From JBGRPZ01 sp041725955 (GTDB taxonomy: Bacteria; Bacteroidota; Bacteroidia; Bacteroidales; JBGRPZ01): DNA of 64,000 nucleotides. The DNA is taken from positions 39,301 through 103,300 of the forward strand of contig JBGRQE010000007.1 in the NCBI GenBank assembly GCA_041725955.1, read 5' to 3'. Under the pieces are notes generated by a model, which ran no database searches, was not told where the DNA came from, and saw only the letters and a list, made by a program, of their open reading frames with translations. Positions 29,085 to 36,665 of this stretch are shown here, in pieces. The number at the start of each line of letters is the position of its first letter. Position 1 is the first letter of the stretch. A program made the position numbers and the translations under genes.

Positions 29085-29120
29085 AAAAAGCTTGCTCTAA
29101 AAATAAGAGTAAGCTTTTTT
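29085..29120 (+). terminator. Intrinsic terminator of aspA
   Basis: AAAAAGCTTGCTCT (29085-29098) pairs with AGAGTAAGCTTTTT (29106-29119), one G-U pair, and ends in a T tract. A second hairpin, TTCAGAAG with CTTCTGAA, lies just before it at 29051-29079. The following ~250 bp up to 29372 contain nothing else I can name. Confidence 0.88.
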
Positions 29121-29372
29121 ATTATAGAACTTATTAGACCCTTACATCTATTGCCTTACAAGCATTTTTTCCGTAATTTGGCATGCTAGAATTACTTAAG
29201 CAAACATTCACTTAATAATTATTTGTACAAAAAGTATGGGGATATTAAATTTTGTACAATAATGACACTATTAATTTGTATGAAACATCCATCAGTAAAT
29301 CAAGCATTATAATCTGATAGCAGACTGATTTACAATAAGGTTGTCACATAATCTACAAAACAAAAACATCGG

Positions 29373-30539
29373 ATGAAAAAGTTAACGTACCTATTATGCT
29401 ATCTATGCATTCTATTTTCTACCACAAGCTGTAAAAGTTTAAAAAAGAATAAGAACAACACTTATCCAAATGAATACATTCTAAATTTAGAAGATTCAAA
29501 ACTAATTGACTTTGATTCTCATTTTTTTAGTCATTGCAATTTAGAATTTCAAGACAAAACGTTGGTTCTCGGTAATTTCAATCCAAAAAAATTACAAATA
29601 CAAGAAATTCACTTATTAGGACAAAAATTTAATATTGATTCTATTCAATTTAGAAAAATACCAGACCATCTTAATTATATAAAAAACTGGTCGAAAGAAG
29701 ATGTCGAATATAATTGTACCGATAAATACCTTCTCGTAGGAAATCAGGAATTTCAAGAAATATTTGTATTCAACAGAAAAGGGAAATTTTTGCACAAGCT
29801 GGATATCCATAAAAAAAAGAATTCTAGAAATATAAGCAGCTTGTTAAGATCAATAGAATGGAATATTAATCATAGTAGTGAAGAGCTGATTTTCCCTTGT
29901 GTAAAATGGGAAAGCATGAATTCGGATAAAACACAATATTTCACCAATATACTTTCTCTAGATCTCAGAAAAAGCAAAAAACTTATTCCCATAACATTTC
30001 CAGAAAATTACAAAACCCCTAACAGCTTTAATTTTGATTACTTTATTCCTCTTAAAATTGAAAACACACTATTTTTAAGCTTTAGATCTAATGATGGAAT
30101 TTATGTTTACGACTGTATTAAAGGAGTTTATGTAGAGAGAAAATCAATGGGATCAACAGAAGAGCATCAATTTATCCCGAAAACAGAAGAAGACAATTAT
30201 AAAGTGTCTGCTTACACTGATTATATTTTAAGAGAGCCAGGTTATTTTAATTTTATATACCACCCTCAAAGAAAAATATTTATCCGAACATTTAAACATC
30301 GCATAAAATTTGATCCAGATGCTATAAAGAAACCTCAAATCAAGGATATTGATTGGTCAATAATTTTTAGCAAGAAGGATTTTAAAAACCAAAAAGAGAT
30401 TTTCTTTCCAAAAGAAAATGGTGTTCCATTCCCGTTTCATATTGTTCCCAGTTCAAAAGGAATCCTTATCAGTACTTATGGAGAGAAAGATTTAGAAAAA
30501 AGAAATACTATCCGTTTCAAAAATATAGATATACCCTAA
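29373..30539 (+). CDS. Lipoprotein, possibly DUF4221-like propeller
   Basis: The 388-residue protein has a lipobox TTSC (lipid Cys at about 20) after a hydrophobic signal. The rest is a series of short beta segments with repeated aromatic and charged strands (FVFNRKGKFLHKLDIH is typical of six-bladed propeller or DUF4221-type proteins of Bacteroidota). I do not recognise catalytic residues. The gene seems to be transcribed alone, and its codon use looks AT-richer than its neighbours by eye. Function unknown. Confidence 0.7.
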   Translation: MKKLTYLLCYLCILFSTTSCKSLKKNKNNTYPNEYILNLEDSKLIDFDSHFFSHCNLEFQDKTLVLGNFNPKKLQIQEIHLLGQKFNIDSIQFRKIPDHLNYIKNWSKEDVEYNCTDKYLLVGNQEFQEIFVFNRKGKFLHKLDIHKKKNSRNISSLLRSIEWNINHSSEELIFPCVKWESMNSDKTQYFTNILSLDLRKSKKLIPITFPENYKTPNSFNFDYFIPLKIENTLFLSFRSNDGIYVYDCIKGVYVERKSMGSTEEHQFIPKTEEDNYKVSAYTDYILREPGYFNFIYHPQRKIFIRTFKHRIKFDPDAIKKPQIKDIDWSIIFSKKDFKNQKEIFFPKENGVPFPFHIVPSSKGILISTYGEKDLEKRNTIRFKNIDIP

Positions 30540-30650
30540 AAACCAATATCCTGATTTAAAAAAGCTTAAGCCATAAAATAAGACTGATTTTAAATGTTTA
30601 TTTTTTTGAATATTAAAGCATTTTTTATTCGTCAGAATAATATAAATATC

Positions 30651-30658
30651 TAATTTTG
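30651..30658 (+). promoter_or_regulatory. Bacteroidota-type -7 box for nfnAB
   Basis: TAATTTTG matches TAnnTTTG exactly and lies 58 bp upstream of the nfnA ATG, with an AAAGGA ribosome binding site at 30709-30714. No strong -33 TTG is visible. Confidence 0.5.
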
Positions 30659-30716
30659 GAGGCCTTAAACGAAAAATATAAAATTCACTTGGGGTGAATA
30701 AAAACAGCAAAGGACA

Positions 30717-31547
30717 ATGAATAAAATTGTTGAAAAAGAATTCTTCTCCGACAAAGTTGCAAAGTTGGTGATAGAAGCTCCTGAAATTGCAAAAAGCCGT
30801 AAAGCAGGGCATTTTGTAATCGTAAAAATGGGAGAACGCGGAGAGCGTGTACCTTTAACAATAGCTGAATCAGATATTGAAAAAGGAACCATTACTCTTG
30901 TTGTGCAAAAAGTAGGGGTTACCTCTCATAAACTTGCCGATATGAATGTTGGCGATTATGTTACTGATATTGTAGGCCCTCTTGGACATCACACAGAGAT
31001 TAAAAAAGTAGGCACCGTTTTATGTTGTGGTGGTGGTGTTGGTGTTGCACCTCTTTTGCCAATAGTAGAAGCTTTCAAAAAAGCAGGTAACCGCGTAATT
31101 ACTATCTTAGCAGCCAGAACTAAAGAATTGATTATTCTTGAAAAAGAAATGGCCAAATTCTCTGATGAATTAATCATTATGACTGATGATGGTTCGTATG
31201 GCAACAAAGGATTAGTTACCGAAGGGGCAGAAAAAGTTCTTCAAAGAGAAAAGGTTGATGAAGCTGTAACTATTGGTCCTGCTATAATGATGAAATATGT
31301 TTCTTTACTTACAAAGAAATATGACATCCCTACTATTGCCAGTTTAAACACTATTATGGTTGATGGTACAGGAATGTGTGGTGCTTGTCGTGTAACTGTT
31401 GACAACGAAACCAAGTTTGTTTGTGTGGATGGTCCTGAATTTGATGCACACAAAGTGGACTTCGATGAAATGCTTTTACGCCTCAGAGGATACGAAGAGA
31501 ACGAAAAAGAAGCATACGAAAAGTTCATTAAAACTTTGGACGCTTAA
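30717..31547 (+). CDS. nfnA: NADH-dependent ferredoxin:NADP+ oxidoreductase small subunit NfnA
   Basis: The 276-residue protein is a ferredoxin-NADP reductase/sulfide-dehydrogenase alpha-type subunit. An FAD-binding barrel (KAGHFVIVKMGERGERVPLTIAE, residues ~29-51) is followed by an NAD-binding domain (VLCCGGGVGVAPLLPIVEA). A C-terminal Cys cluster, GMCGACRV plus a further C in VCVDGPEFDAHKVDFD, binds [2Fe-2S]. With NfnB it bifurcates electrons from NADPH to ferredoxin and NAD+ or runs in reverse. The large subunit follows 72 bp downstream. Such pairs are typical of anaerobes, which fits the hydrogenase-like genes at the end of the window. Confidence 0.93.
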   Translation: MNKIVEKEFFSDKVAKLVIEAPEIAKSRKAGHFVIVKMGERGERVPLTIAESDIEKGTITLVVQKVGVTSHKLADMNVGDYVTDIVGPLGHHTEIKKVGTVLCCGGGVGVAPLLPIVEAFKKAGNRVITILAARTKELIILEKEMAKFSDELIIMTDDGSYGNKGLVTEGAEKVLQREKVDEAVTIGPAIMMKYVSLLTKKYDIPTIASLNTIMVDGTGMCGACRVTVDNETKFVCVDGPEFDAHKVDFDEMLLRLRGYEENEKEAYEKFIKTLDA

Positions 31548-31619
31548 TTCATCGCCGCAAAGAGAAAAATTATTGGCAAATAATTTAAAGCTCAGTACTT
31601 CTGTACAAACAAAATTAAA

Positions 31620-33092
31620 ATGGAAAACATAACTGAATATCTTAAACAAGAACGTGCTCAGGAATGGAGAGCTGAACTTCGTAAAAAGATAAAAAATAAG
31701 GATAGGCTTGCGATTCCAAGGGTAAAGATGCCAGAGGTAAACCCTATGGAACGTATAAAAAGTAATATTGAAGTAAACCAGGGTTTGTCTGAAGAACAAG
31801 CTTTAGTTGAGGCACAAAGATGTTTGGATTGTCCTAATCCAACCTGTATTACAGGATGCCCGGTAAGCATCAATATTCCTAAGTTCATAAAAAAGATTGA
31901 AAAAGGAGCTTTTGGAGAAGCTGCTTCCGTTTTAAAGGAAACCAGTGCTTTGCCAGCAGTATGCGGTCGTGTATGTCCACAGGAAAAACAATGTGAAGAA
32001 AAATGTTTTTACACTCAAAAACTCGACAAGCCAGCGGTAGCAATTGGTTACCTTGAGCGCTTTGCCGCAGATTATGAAAGAGAATCAGGAAAGATAAGTA
32101 TCCCTGAAGTAAAAGCTAAAAACGGAATTAAAATAGCTGCAATTGGTTCTGGACCTGCAAGTTTGTCCTTTGCTGGCGACATGATAAAATTAGGCTATGA
32201 TGTTACTGTTTTTGAAGCATTACATGAAATAGGTGGTGTACTTAAATATGGAATTCCAGAATTCCGTCTTCCTAATGATGTTGTTGATGTTGAGATTGAG
32301 AACCTAAAGAAAATGGGTGTTGAATTCAAAACCAACTTTATTGTTGGCCGTACTCAATCATTCGACGACTTAAAAGAACAAGGCTATAAAGCTTTCTTTG
32401 TAGCTTCTGGAGCAGGGCTTCCAAACTTTATGGGTATTCCAGGTGAAAACCTTATCGGTATTCAATCTTCAAATGAATATCTTACTCGTGTAAATTTGAT
32501 GAAAGCTGCCGATCCAGAATACGATACTCCTGTTCTTAGCGGTAAAAACGTAGCTATCATCGGAGGAGGTAATACTGCAATGGATTCTGTTCGTACTGCA
32601 AAACGTTTGGGTGCAGAAAGAGCTATGATTATCTATCGCCGTTCTGAAGAAGAAATGCCTGCACGTGTTGAAGAGGTTAAACATGCCAAAGAAGAAGGTA
32701 TTGAATTCCTAAACTTACACAATCCTATTTCGTATGAAGGTGATGAATTTGGTCGCGTAAAAAGTATGCGTCTAATCAAAATGGAATTGGGTGAACCTGA
32801 TGCTTCTGGTCGTCGTCGCCCTGTTGCCATTCCAGATTCCGAATATGATATTGAAGTAGATACTGTAGTTGTAAGTGTTGGAGTTAGTCCAAATCCTCTA
32901 ATTCCTCAGTGTTTATCGGAACTGAAAGTTTCTCGTTGGGGAACTATTATTGTTGATGAAGATAAAATGCAGTCATCAATTCCAGAACTGTTCGCTGGTG
33001 GAGATATCGTTCGTGGTGGAGCAACCGTAATCCTTGCAATGGGAGACGGTCGTAAGGCTGCCGAAAATATGGATAAGTACTTCCAGAAATAA
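31620..33092 (+). CDS. nfnB: NfnB / GltA-type NADPH-dependent oxidoreductase large subunit
   Basis: The 490-residue protein has the two [4Fe-4S]-binding motifs near the N-terminus (CLDCPNPTCITGCPV, then CGRVCPQEKQCEEKC). A first dinucleotide-binding fold (AAIGSGPASLSFAG) holds FAD and a second one (VAIIGGGNTAMDS) binds NADPH. The C-terminal PELFAGGDIVRGGATVILAMGDGRKAAE is the standard FAD loop. It resembles the glutamate synthase small subunit, but the adjacent NfnA homologue and the lack of gltB argue for NfnB. A strong terminator follows, making this a two-gene operon. Confidence 0.93.
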   Translation: MENITEYLKQERAQEWRAELRKKIKNKDRLAIPRVKMPEVNPMERIKSNIEVNQGLSEEQALVEAQRCLDCPNPTCITGCPVSINIPKFIKKIEKGAFGEAASVLKETSALPAVCGRVCPQEKQCEEKCFYTQKLDKPAVAIGYLERFAADYERESGKISIPEVKAKNGIKIAAIGSGPASLSFAGDMIKLGYDVTVFEALHEIGGVLKYGIPEFRLPNDVVDVEIENLKKMGVEFKTNFIVGRTQSFDDLKEQGYKAFFVASGAGLPNFMGIPGENLIGIQSSNEYLTRVNLMKAADPEYDTPVLSGKNVAIIGGGNTAMDSVRTAKRLGAERAMIIYRRSEEEMPARVEEVKHAKEEGIEFLNLHNPISYEGDEFGRVKSMRLIKMELGEPDASGRRRPVAIPDSEYDIEVDTVVVSVGVSPNPLIPQCLSELKVSRWGTIIVDEDKMQSSIPELFAGGDIVRGGATVILAMGDGRKAAENMDKYFQK

Positions 33093-33116
33093 GATATCTA
33101 AATATATTTTCTTGTG

Positions 33117-33157
33117 AAAATGGCTGCTTAATTGTTTAAATAAGCAGCCATTTTTTT
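33117..33157 (+). terminator. Intrinsic terminator of nfnAB
   Basis: A perfect 14-bp stem, AAAATGGCTGCTTA (33117-33130) with TAAGCAGCCATTTT (33141-33154), is followed by a T tract. It lies 25 bp past the nfnB stop. The rest of the gap to 33394 shows no gene. Confidence 0.93.
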
Positions 33158-33394
33158 ATACGCGTAATGACTAAGCGTAGAGTTTTATCACGACATAATC
33201 CATACAATGTAATCTACCTTAGAATTTACACCCAAAGTGATATTAATAGTAACTGCATTATTTTTATGTCATACCCACATAATCCAATATATCTACAAAA
33301 CAACAAGAGTTTCACAGCCTGCTTTGCAATTACAATTCTTTTGACTAATTTACCTCTGTGATAAGAACATATTATCTACCGGGGGGAAAAACGT

Positions 33395-35137
33395 ATGAAA
33401 AAAGTCAAATTAATTGGTATTGCCTGCTTACTATTTATTTCAAATTACATTATAGGGCAAAATTTTACAATTTATAGTTGTAAAACAGATAATGATGTAA
33501 TTAATATTATCGATACTGTACTACTTAAAGGTCTTAAGGAAAAGGGGTTTGTTAAAAATATTTCATTCAAAGGAAAACCCTATATGTTTGCTCGTTTTGA
33601 ACAAGGAGATAGTATTGGGTTTAAGAGAGGAATTATAATGAGTTCAGGTTTAAGCGATAGTCTTATAGGTCCAAATAATAACAAATCATTTAGTTATGAA
33701 ACCAAAACAATCGGAGAGCCAGACCTTGAACTCCTATCAAAAGGTTTACCCAGCATAGATCCGGCAGTTATTGAATTTGATTTTATACCGCAATCAACAT
33801 CCTTAAAGTTTAAATACATTTTTGGTTCCGAAGAATATAATGAATTCGTAGGAGATCAATTTACTTATTGTGATGCTTTTGGTTTCTTCGTTTCTGGTCC
33901 TGGCATCGACGGAGCTTTCACAAATAAAGCCATCAATATTGCTAAATTTGAAGATTCCGAAGACTATATTAGTATCAAAACATTAAACTGTGGATACCAA
34001 CCCAATTTTAAATCTCCCCCTCCATTTGAGGGTCCAAATTGTGATTTTCTTATATGGAATAATAAATTTAATGATCACCCAAATGGTAAAGCTTTCCCCG
34101 AATTCGATGCTTATACCCTTCCTATGGAAGCAAAAGCAAAACTCATACCATGCAAAATATACCATCTAAAGTTAGCAGTTTCAGATATAAAAGATTATGC
34201 CAACGATTCTGGTGTGTTTTTGGAAGCAGGCTCATTTGATTTTGGTAAGCTCAATTCCAAAGTAATCAATCAAGAGGAATTTGATAAAACCTTAATTCAC
34301 AACTGCAATCAAATTGAATATAAAGTCTTCTTAGAATCTGCAAATGATTACGATTCTGAAATTAAATTAACGTACAAAGGCAATGCTATCGTAGGTGAAG
34401 ATGTAAACCAATTGCCAGAAAAAATAATTATTCCAGCAAACAAAACTTCTGCAAGTTTCCCTATAAAAGTTATAAAAGAAGATTTATATCCCGGAAATAA
34501 AAAATTGATCATTAAGACATCTTTATCTTATTGTGAAATGAAGTTTGGAGCAATAGATACTATTAGACTTCAGGCCTATACGCCTATGAAATCAATTGGA
34601 CTTCCTGAAGAAAAAATTATCGATTCAGAAACTACTGAAAGTTTACAATTTAAGGCAAATATTCAAGGAGGAGTTCCTCCATATTCTGTGTCATGGAAAT
34701 GGGATCAGAAACAATATGAACAGAATCCATTTATTCTTGAAAACCCACATAAGGGAGAGCTACTATTATTCTCTCAAGATATTTGTAGAAAGAGAATTAG
34801 TGATACTTGTAAAATAATAATTCAATATCCTGATCCCGATCCGGAACCAACTCCTGAAATAAATGATGAACTATTTGTTCCTAACGCCTTTACTCCAAAT
34901 GGAGATGGTAGAAATGATTTTCTTAAAATTAAAAGCGATATGATTGATGATTTTAAGTGTTACATTTATAATAGATGGGGACAACAAATCTATAAATCAT
35001 CGGATGTTAATATGTGTTGGGATGGTACTTTTGGCAAGGAACCAATGCCTATTGGAACCTATCTGATTTCAATTACTTATACAAACAAAGAACAACAAAA
35101 AAAATCATATAAGGGAATAATTTCATTAATACGATAA
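33395..35137 (+). CDS. Type IX secreted surface protein: choice-of-anchor L domain plus gliding-motility-type C-terminal domain
   Basis: The 580-residue precursor has a signal peptide ending near residue 22. Residues ~25-285 show the choice-of-anchor L pattern: IIMSSGLSDSLIGPN, DPAVIEFDFIPQSTSLKFKYIFGSEEYNEFV, and the later AFGFFVSGPG. A middle region has Ig-like beta strands. Residues ~493-580 are the gliding-motility-associated C-terminal domain (VPNAFTPNGDGRNDF, YNRWGQQIY, PIGTYLISITY), a type B sorting signal for the type IX secretion system. Such proteins are large adhesins or structural surface proteins. The gene stands alone between the nfn terminator and a 22-bp repeat array. Confidence 0.9.
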   Translation: MKKVKLIGIACLLFISNYIIGQNFTIYSCKTDNDVINIIDTVLLKGLKEKGFVKNISFKGKPYMFARFEQGDSIGFKRGIIMSSGLSDSLIGPNNNKSFSYETKTIGEPDLELLSKGLPSIDPAVIEFDFIPQSTSLKFKYIFGSEEYNEFVGDQFTYCDAFGFFVSGPGIDGAFTNKAINIAKFEDSEDYISIKTLNCGYQPNFKSPPPFEGPNCDFLIWNNKFNDHPNGKAFPEFDAYTLPMEAKAKLIPCKIYHLKLAVSDIKDYANDSGVFLEAGSFDFGKLNSKVINQEEFDKTLIHNCNQIEYKVFLESANDYDSEIKLTYKGNAIVGEDVNQLPEKIIIPANKTSASFPIKVIKEDLYPGNKKLIIKTSLSYCEMKFGAIDTIRLQAYTPMKSIGLPEEKIIDSETTESLQFKANIQGGVPPYSVSWKWDQKQYEQNPFILENPHKGELLLFSQDICRKRISDTCKIIIQYPDPDPEPTPEINDELFVPNAFTPNGDGRNDFLKIKSDMIDDFKCYIYNRWGQQIYKSSDVNMCWDGTFGKEPMPIGTYLISITYTNKEQQKKSYKGIISLIR

Positions 35138-35196
35138 TTACCTGGTTTAATACTTAAGATTCTCATAACAGTTATCCTTATCAACTCCCAACCATA

Positions 35197-35382
35197 CTAG
35201 GTTTTGGATAAAAACCTCCTAGCTTTTGGATGAAAACCTCCTAGCTTTTGGATAAAAACCTCCTAGCTTTTGAATAAAAACCTCCTAGCTTTTGGATAAA
35301 AACCTCCTAGCTTTTGGATGAAAACCTCCTAGGTTTTGGATGAAAACCTCCTAGGTTTTGGATAGAAACCTCCTAGGTTTTA
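35197..35382. repeat. Nine-unit 22-bp tandem repeat
   Basis: CTAG occurs at 35197 and then exactly every 22 bp to 35373, nine times. The unit is CTAGSTTTTGGATRAAAACCTC, with S as C in the middle units and G in the first and last ones. Each junction AAAACCTCCTAGGTTTT is a near palindrome, so the array could form many small hairpins. There are no unique spacers, so it is not CRISPR. It lies between two genes' 3' ends, where it may serve as a spacer, binding array or hairpin store. Confidence 0.92.
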
Positions 35383-35433
35383 GGGTCTGTTCAAATAAGT
35401 GTGTCATGCTTTTCCCTACACACAAAAGCAAAA

Positions 35434-35462
35434 AAGGAGTTCCCCGATATGGGCAACTCCTT
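35434..35462 (-). terminator. Intrinsic terminator of the SlyD-like gene
   Basis: AAGGAGTT (35434-35441) pairs with AACTCCTT (35455-35462), extended by CCC with GGG inside. On the minus strand it is followed by a T run. It lies 27 bp past the stop at 35490. Confidence 0.88.
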
Positions 35463-35489
35463 ATAGATATATAGATAAAATATAATCTC

Positions 35490-36083
35490 TTAATTACACT
35501 TGCAATCGCCTTCTTGATTTTCAGAACAACCACAAGAAGAATCTGATTCTTCAGAACAACCACAAGAACCTTCCTCATGATTACCACCGCAACAAGAATT
35601 AGGTTCTTCATAATCTCCAGCAACAGCTTCTCTAACATCAAGAACTTCTCCTAGAAAGTGAAGCTCATGACCTGCTAAAGGATGATTAAAATCTACAATT
35701 ACTTTTTCCTCAGTAACCTCTAAAACCACACCTCTCAATGGAGATCCTTCACCATCTTCCATGTGAATTTCTTTACCTTCGACTAATAAATCGCTGCGTT
35801 CTTCACCATTCTCAAGGAAAACTTCACGAGGAACATTAATTACAGCTTCTTTATGATAATCGCCAAAAGATTCAAGAGCATTCAATTGAAAATCAAACTT
35901 ATCGCCCTTAGTTAAACCCATTAGAGCTTTTTCAAAACCTGGAAGAAAACGATTGTGTCCAAACAACATAGTACTTGGCAATTCACAAGTAGCTTGTTCT
36001 AATACTTCACCTTCTGGACCACCAATTTTTATTGTATAGGTAAGAATACCTACTGTATCATTTTTTATGATCATGCTTTTCAT
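35490..36083 (-). CDS. SlyD-like FKBP-type peptidyl-prolyl isomerase with Cys-rich metal-binding tail
   Basis: The 197-residue protein starts MKSMIIKNDTVG (an internal ATG at 36074 is possible). An FKBP domain is split by an insert-in-flap domain (residues ~70-130), as in SlyD. Typical segments are LPGFEKALMGLTKGDKFDFQL and DFNHPLAGHELHF. The last ~40 residues are rich in Cys and acidic residues (CCGG, CGCS twice, CKC), matching the nickel/zinc-binding tail of SlyD. It acts as a folding helper and possibly a metal chaperone. In hydrogenase-containing bacteria SlyD can assist [NiFe] enzymes, but the hydrogenase here is of [FeFe] type, so no such link is claimed. Confidence 0.93.
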   Translation of the reverse strand: MKSMIIKNDTVGILTYTIKIGGPEGEVLEQATCELPSTMLFGHNRFLPGFEKALMGLTKGDKFDFQLNALESFGDYHKEAVINVPREVFLENGEERSDLLVEGKEIHMEDGEGSPLRGVVLEVTEEKVIVDFNHPLAGHELHFLGEVLDVREAVAGDYEEPNSCCGGNHEEGSCGCSEESDSSCGCSENQEGDCKCN

Positions 36084-36665
36084 TTTTTTGGCATTAACAT
36101 TTTGCCATTTTCAGATGCAAATATCCTTAATTATTTCAATATAATCAGAAAATTATACATTCACATTTTTATCATGTCCAAACGAAAAAAAGCACGATAA
36201 TGTTTGTTATTGGAAAATAAATGCATAAAGTGGTTTAAAAATAAGTTAATTATAAAATCAAAAAAATATAAAATTCAGCTTGTCTTATTGTTATTTCGTT
36301 ACGGATAATAAGTTGGGGAATAATACACAAATGGATGATTTTTTAAAATCTTAATCTTAATCCGTATTAATAAGTAAGAAAAAATTCCTTTTTTAATCCC
36401 AAAAGGCAACAAAACACGTATTTTTACTTATTATTTATTGATTAGTTGTTTTTTCTAATTGAAAATATTCTGAAATCAATAAGGACACACAGCTAATTAT
36501 AATTATGAATGTTAACATAATAGAATGGGATTAATTATACAATCTAATTTAACCTCAAGTTAATAAAAGATTATGAAATAAAAAAAAATTTCATAAAATT
36601 TCATTGCTATTATTTAGATATAACAAGCCAAATATCTTATTTTACTAATTGGACATCAAGTGGAT
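36084..36665. other. AT-rich gap without a gene
   Basis: Nearly 600 bp between divergent genes. It is very AT-rich with many T and A runs. I find no open frame with coding character, tRNA or terminator. It should hold the promoters of both neighbours, but I could not assign either with confidence. The next gene can be started at GTG 36660 or ATG 36666. Confidence 0.5.

Noticed and set aside
31620..33092. Glutamate synthase small subunit
   Set aside because: The adjacent NfnA homologue and lack of a large glutamate synthase gene favour NfnB.
33167..33361. Open frame of 64 codons before the type IX cargo gene
   Set aside because: No recognisable sequence and no good ribosome binding site; it follows the nfnB terminator and looks like chance.
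35197..35382. CRISPR array
   Set aside because: The 22-bp units are adjacent with no unique spacers, and no cas genes are near.
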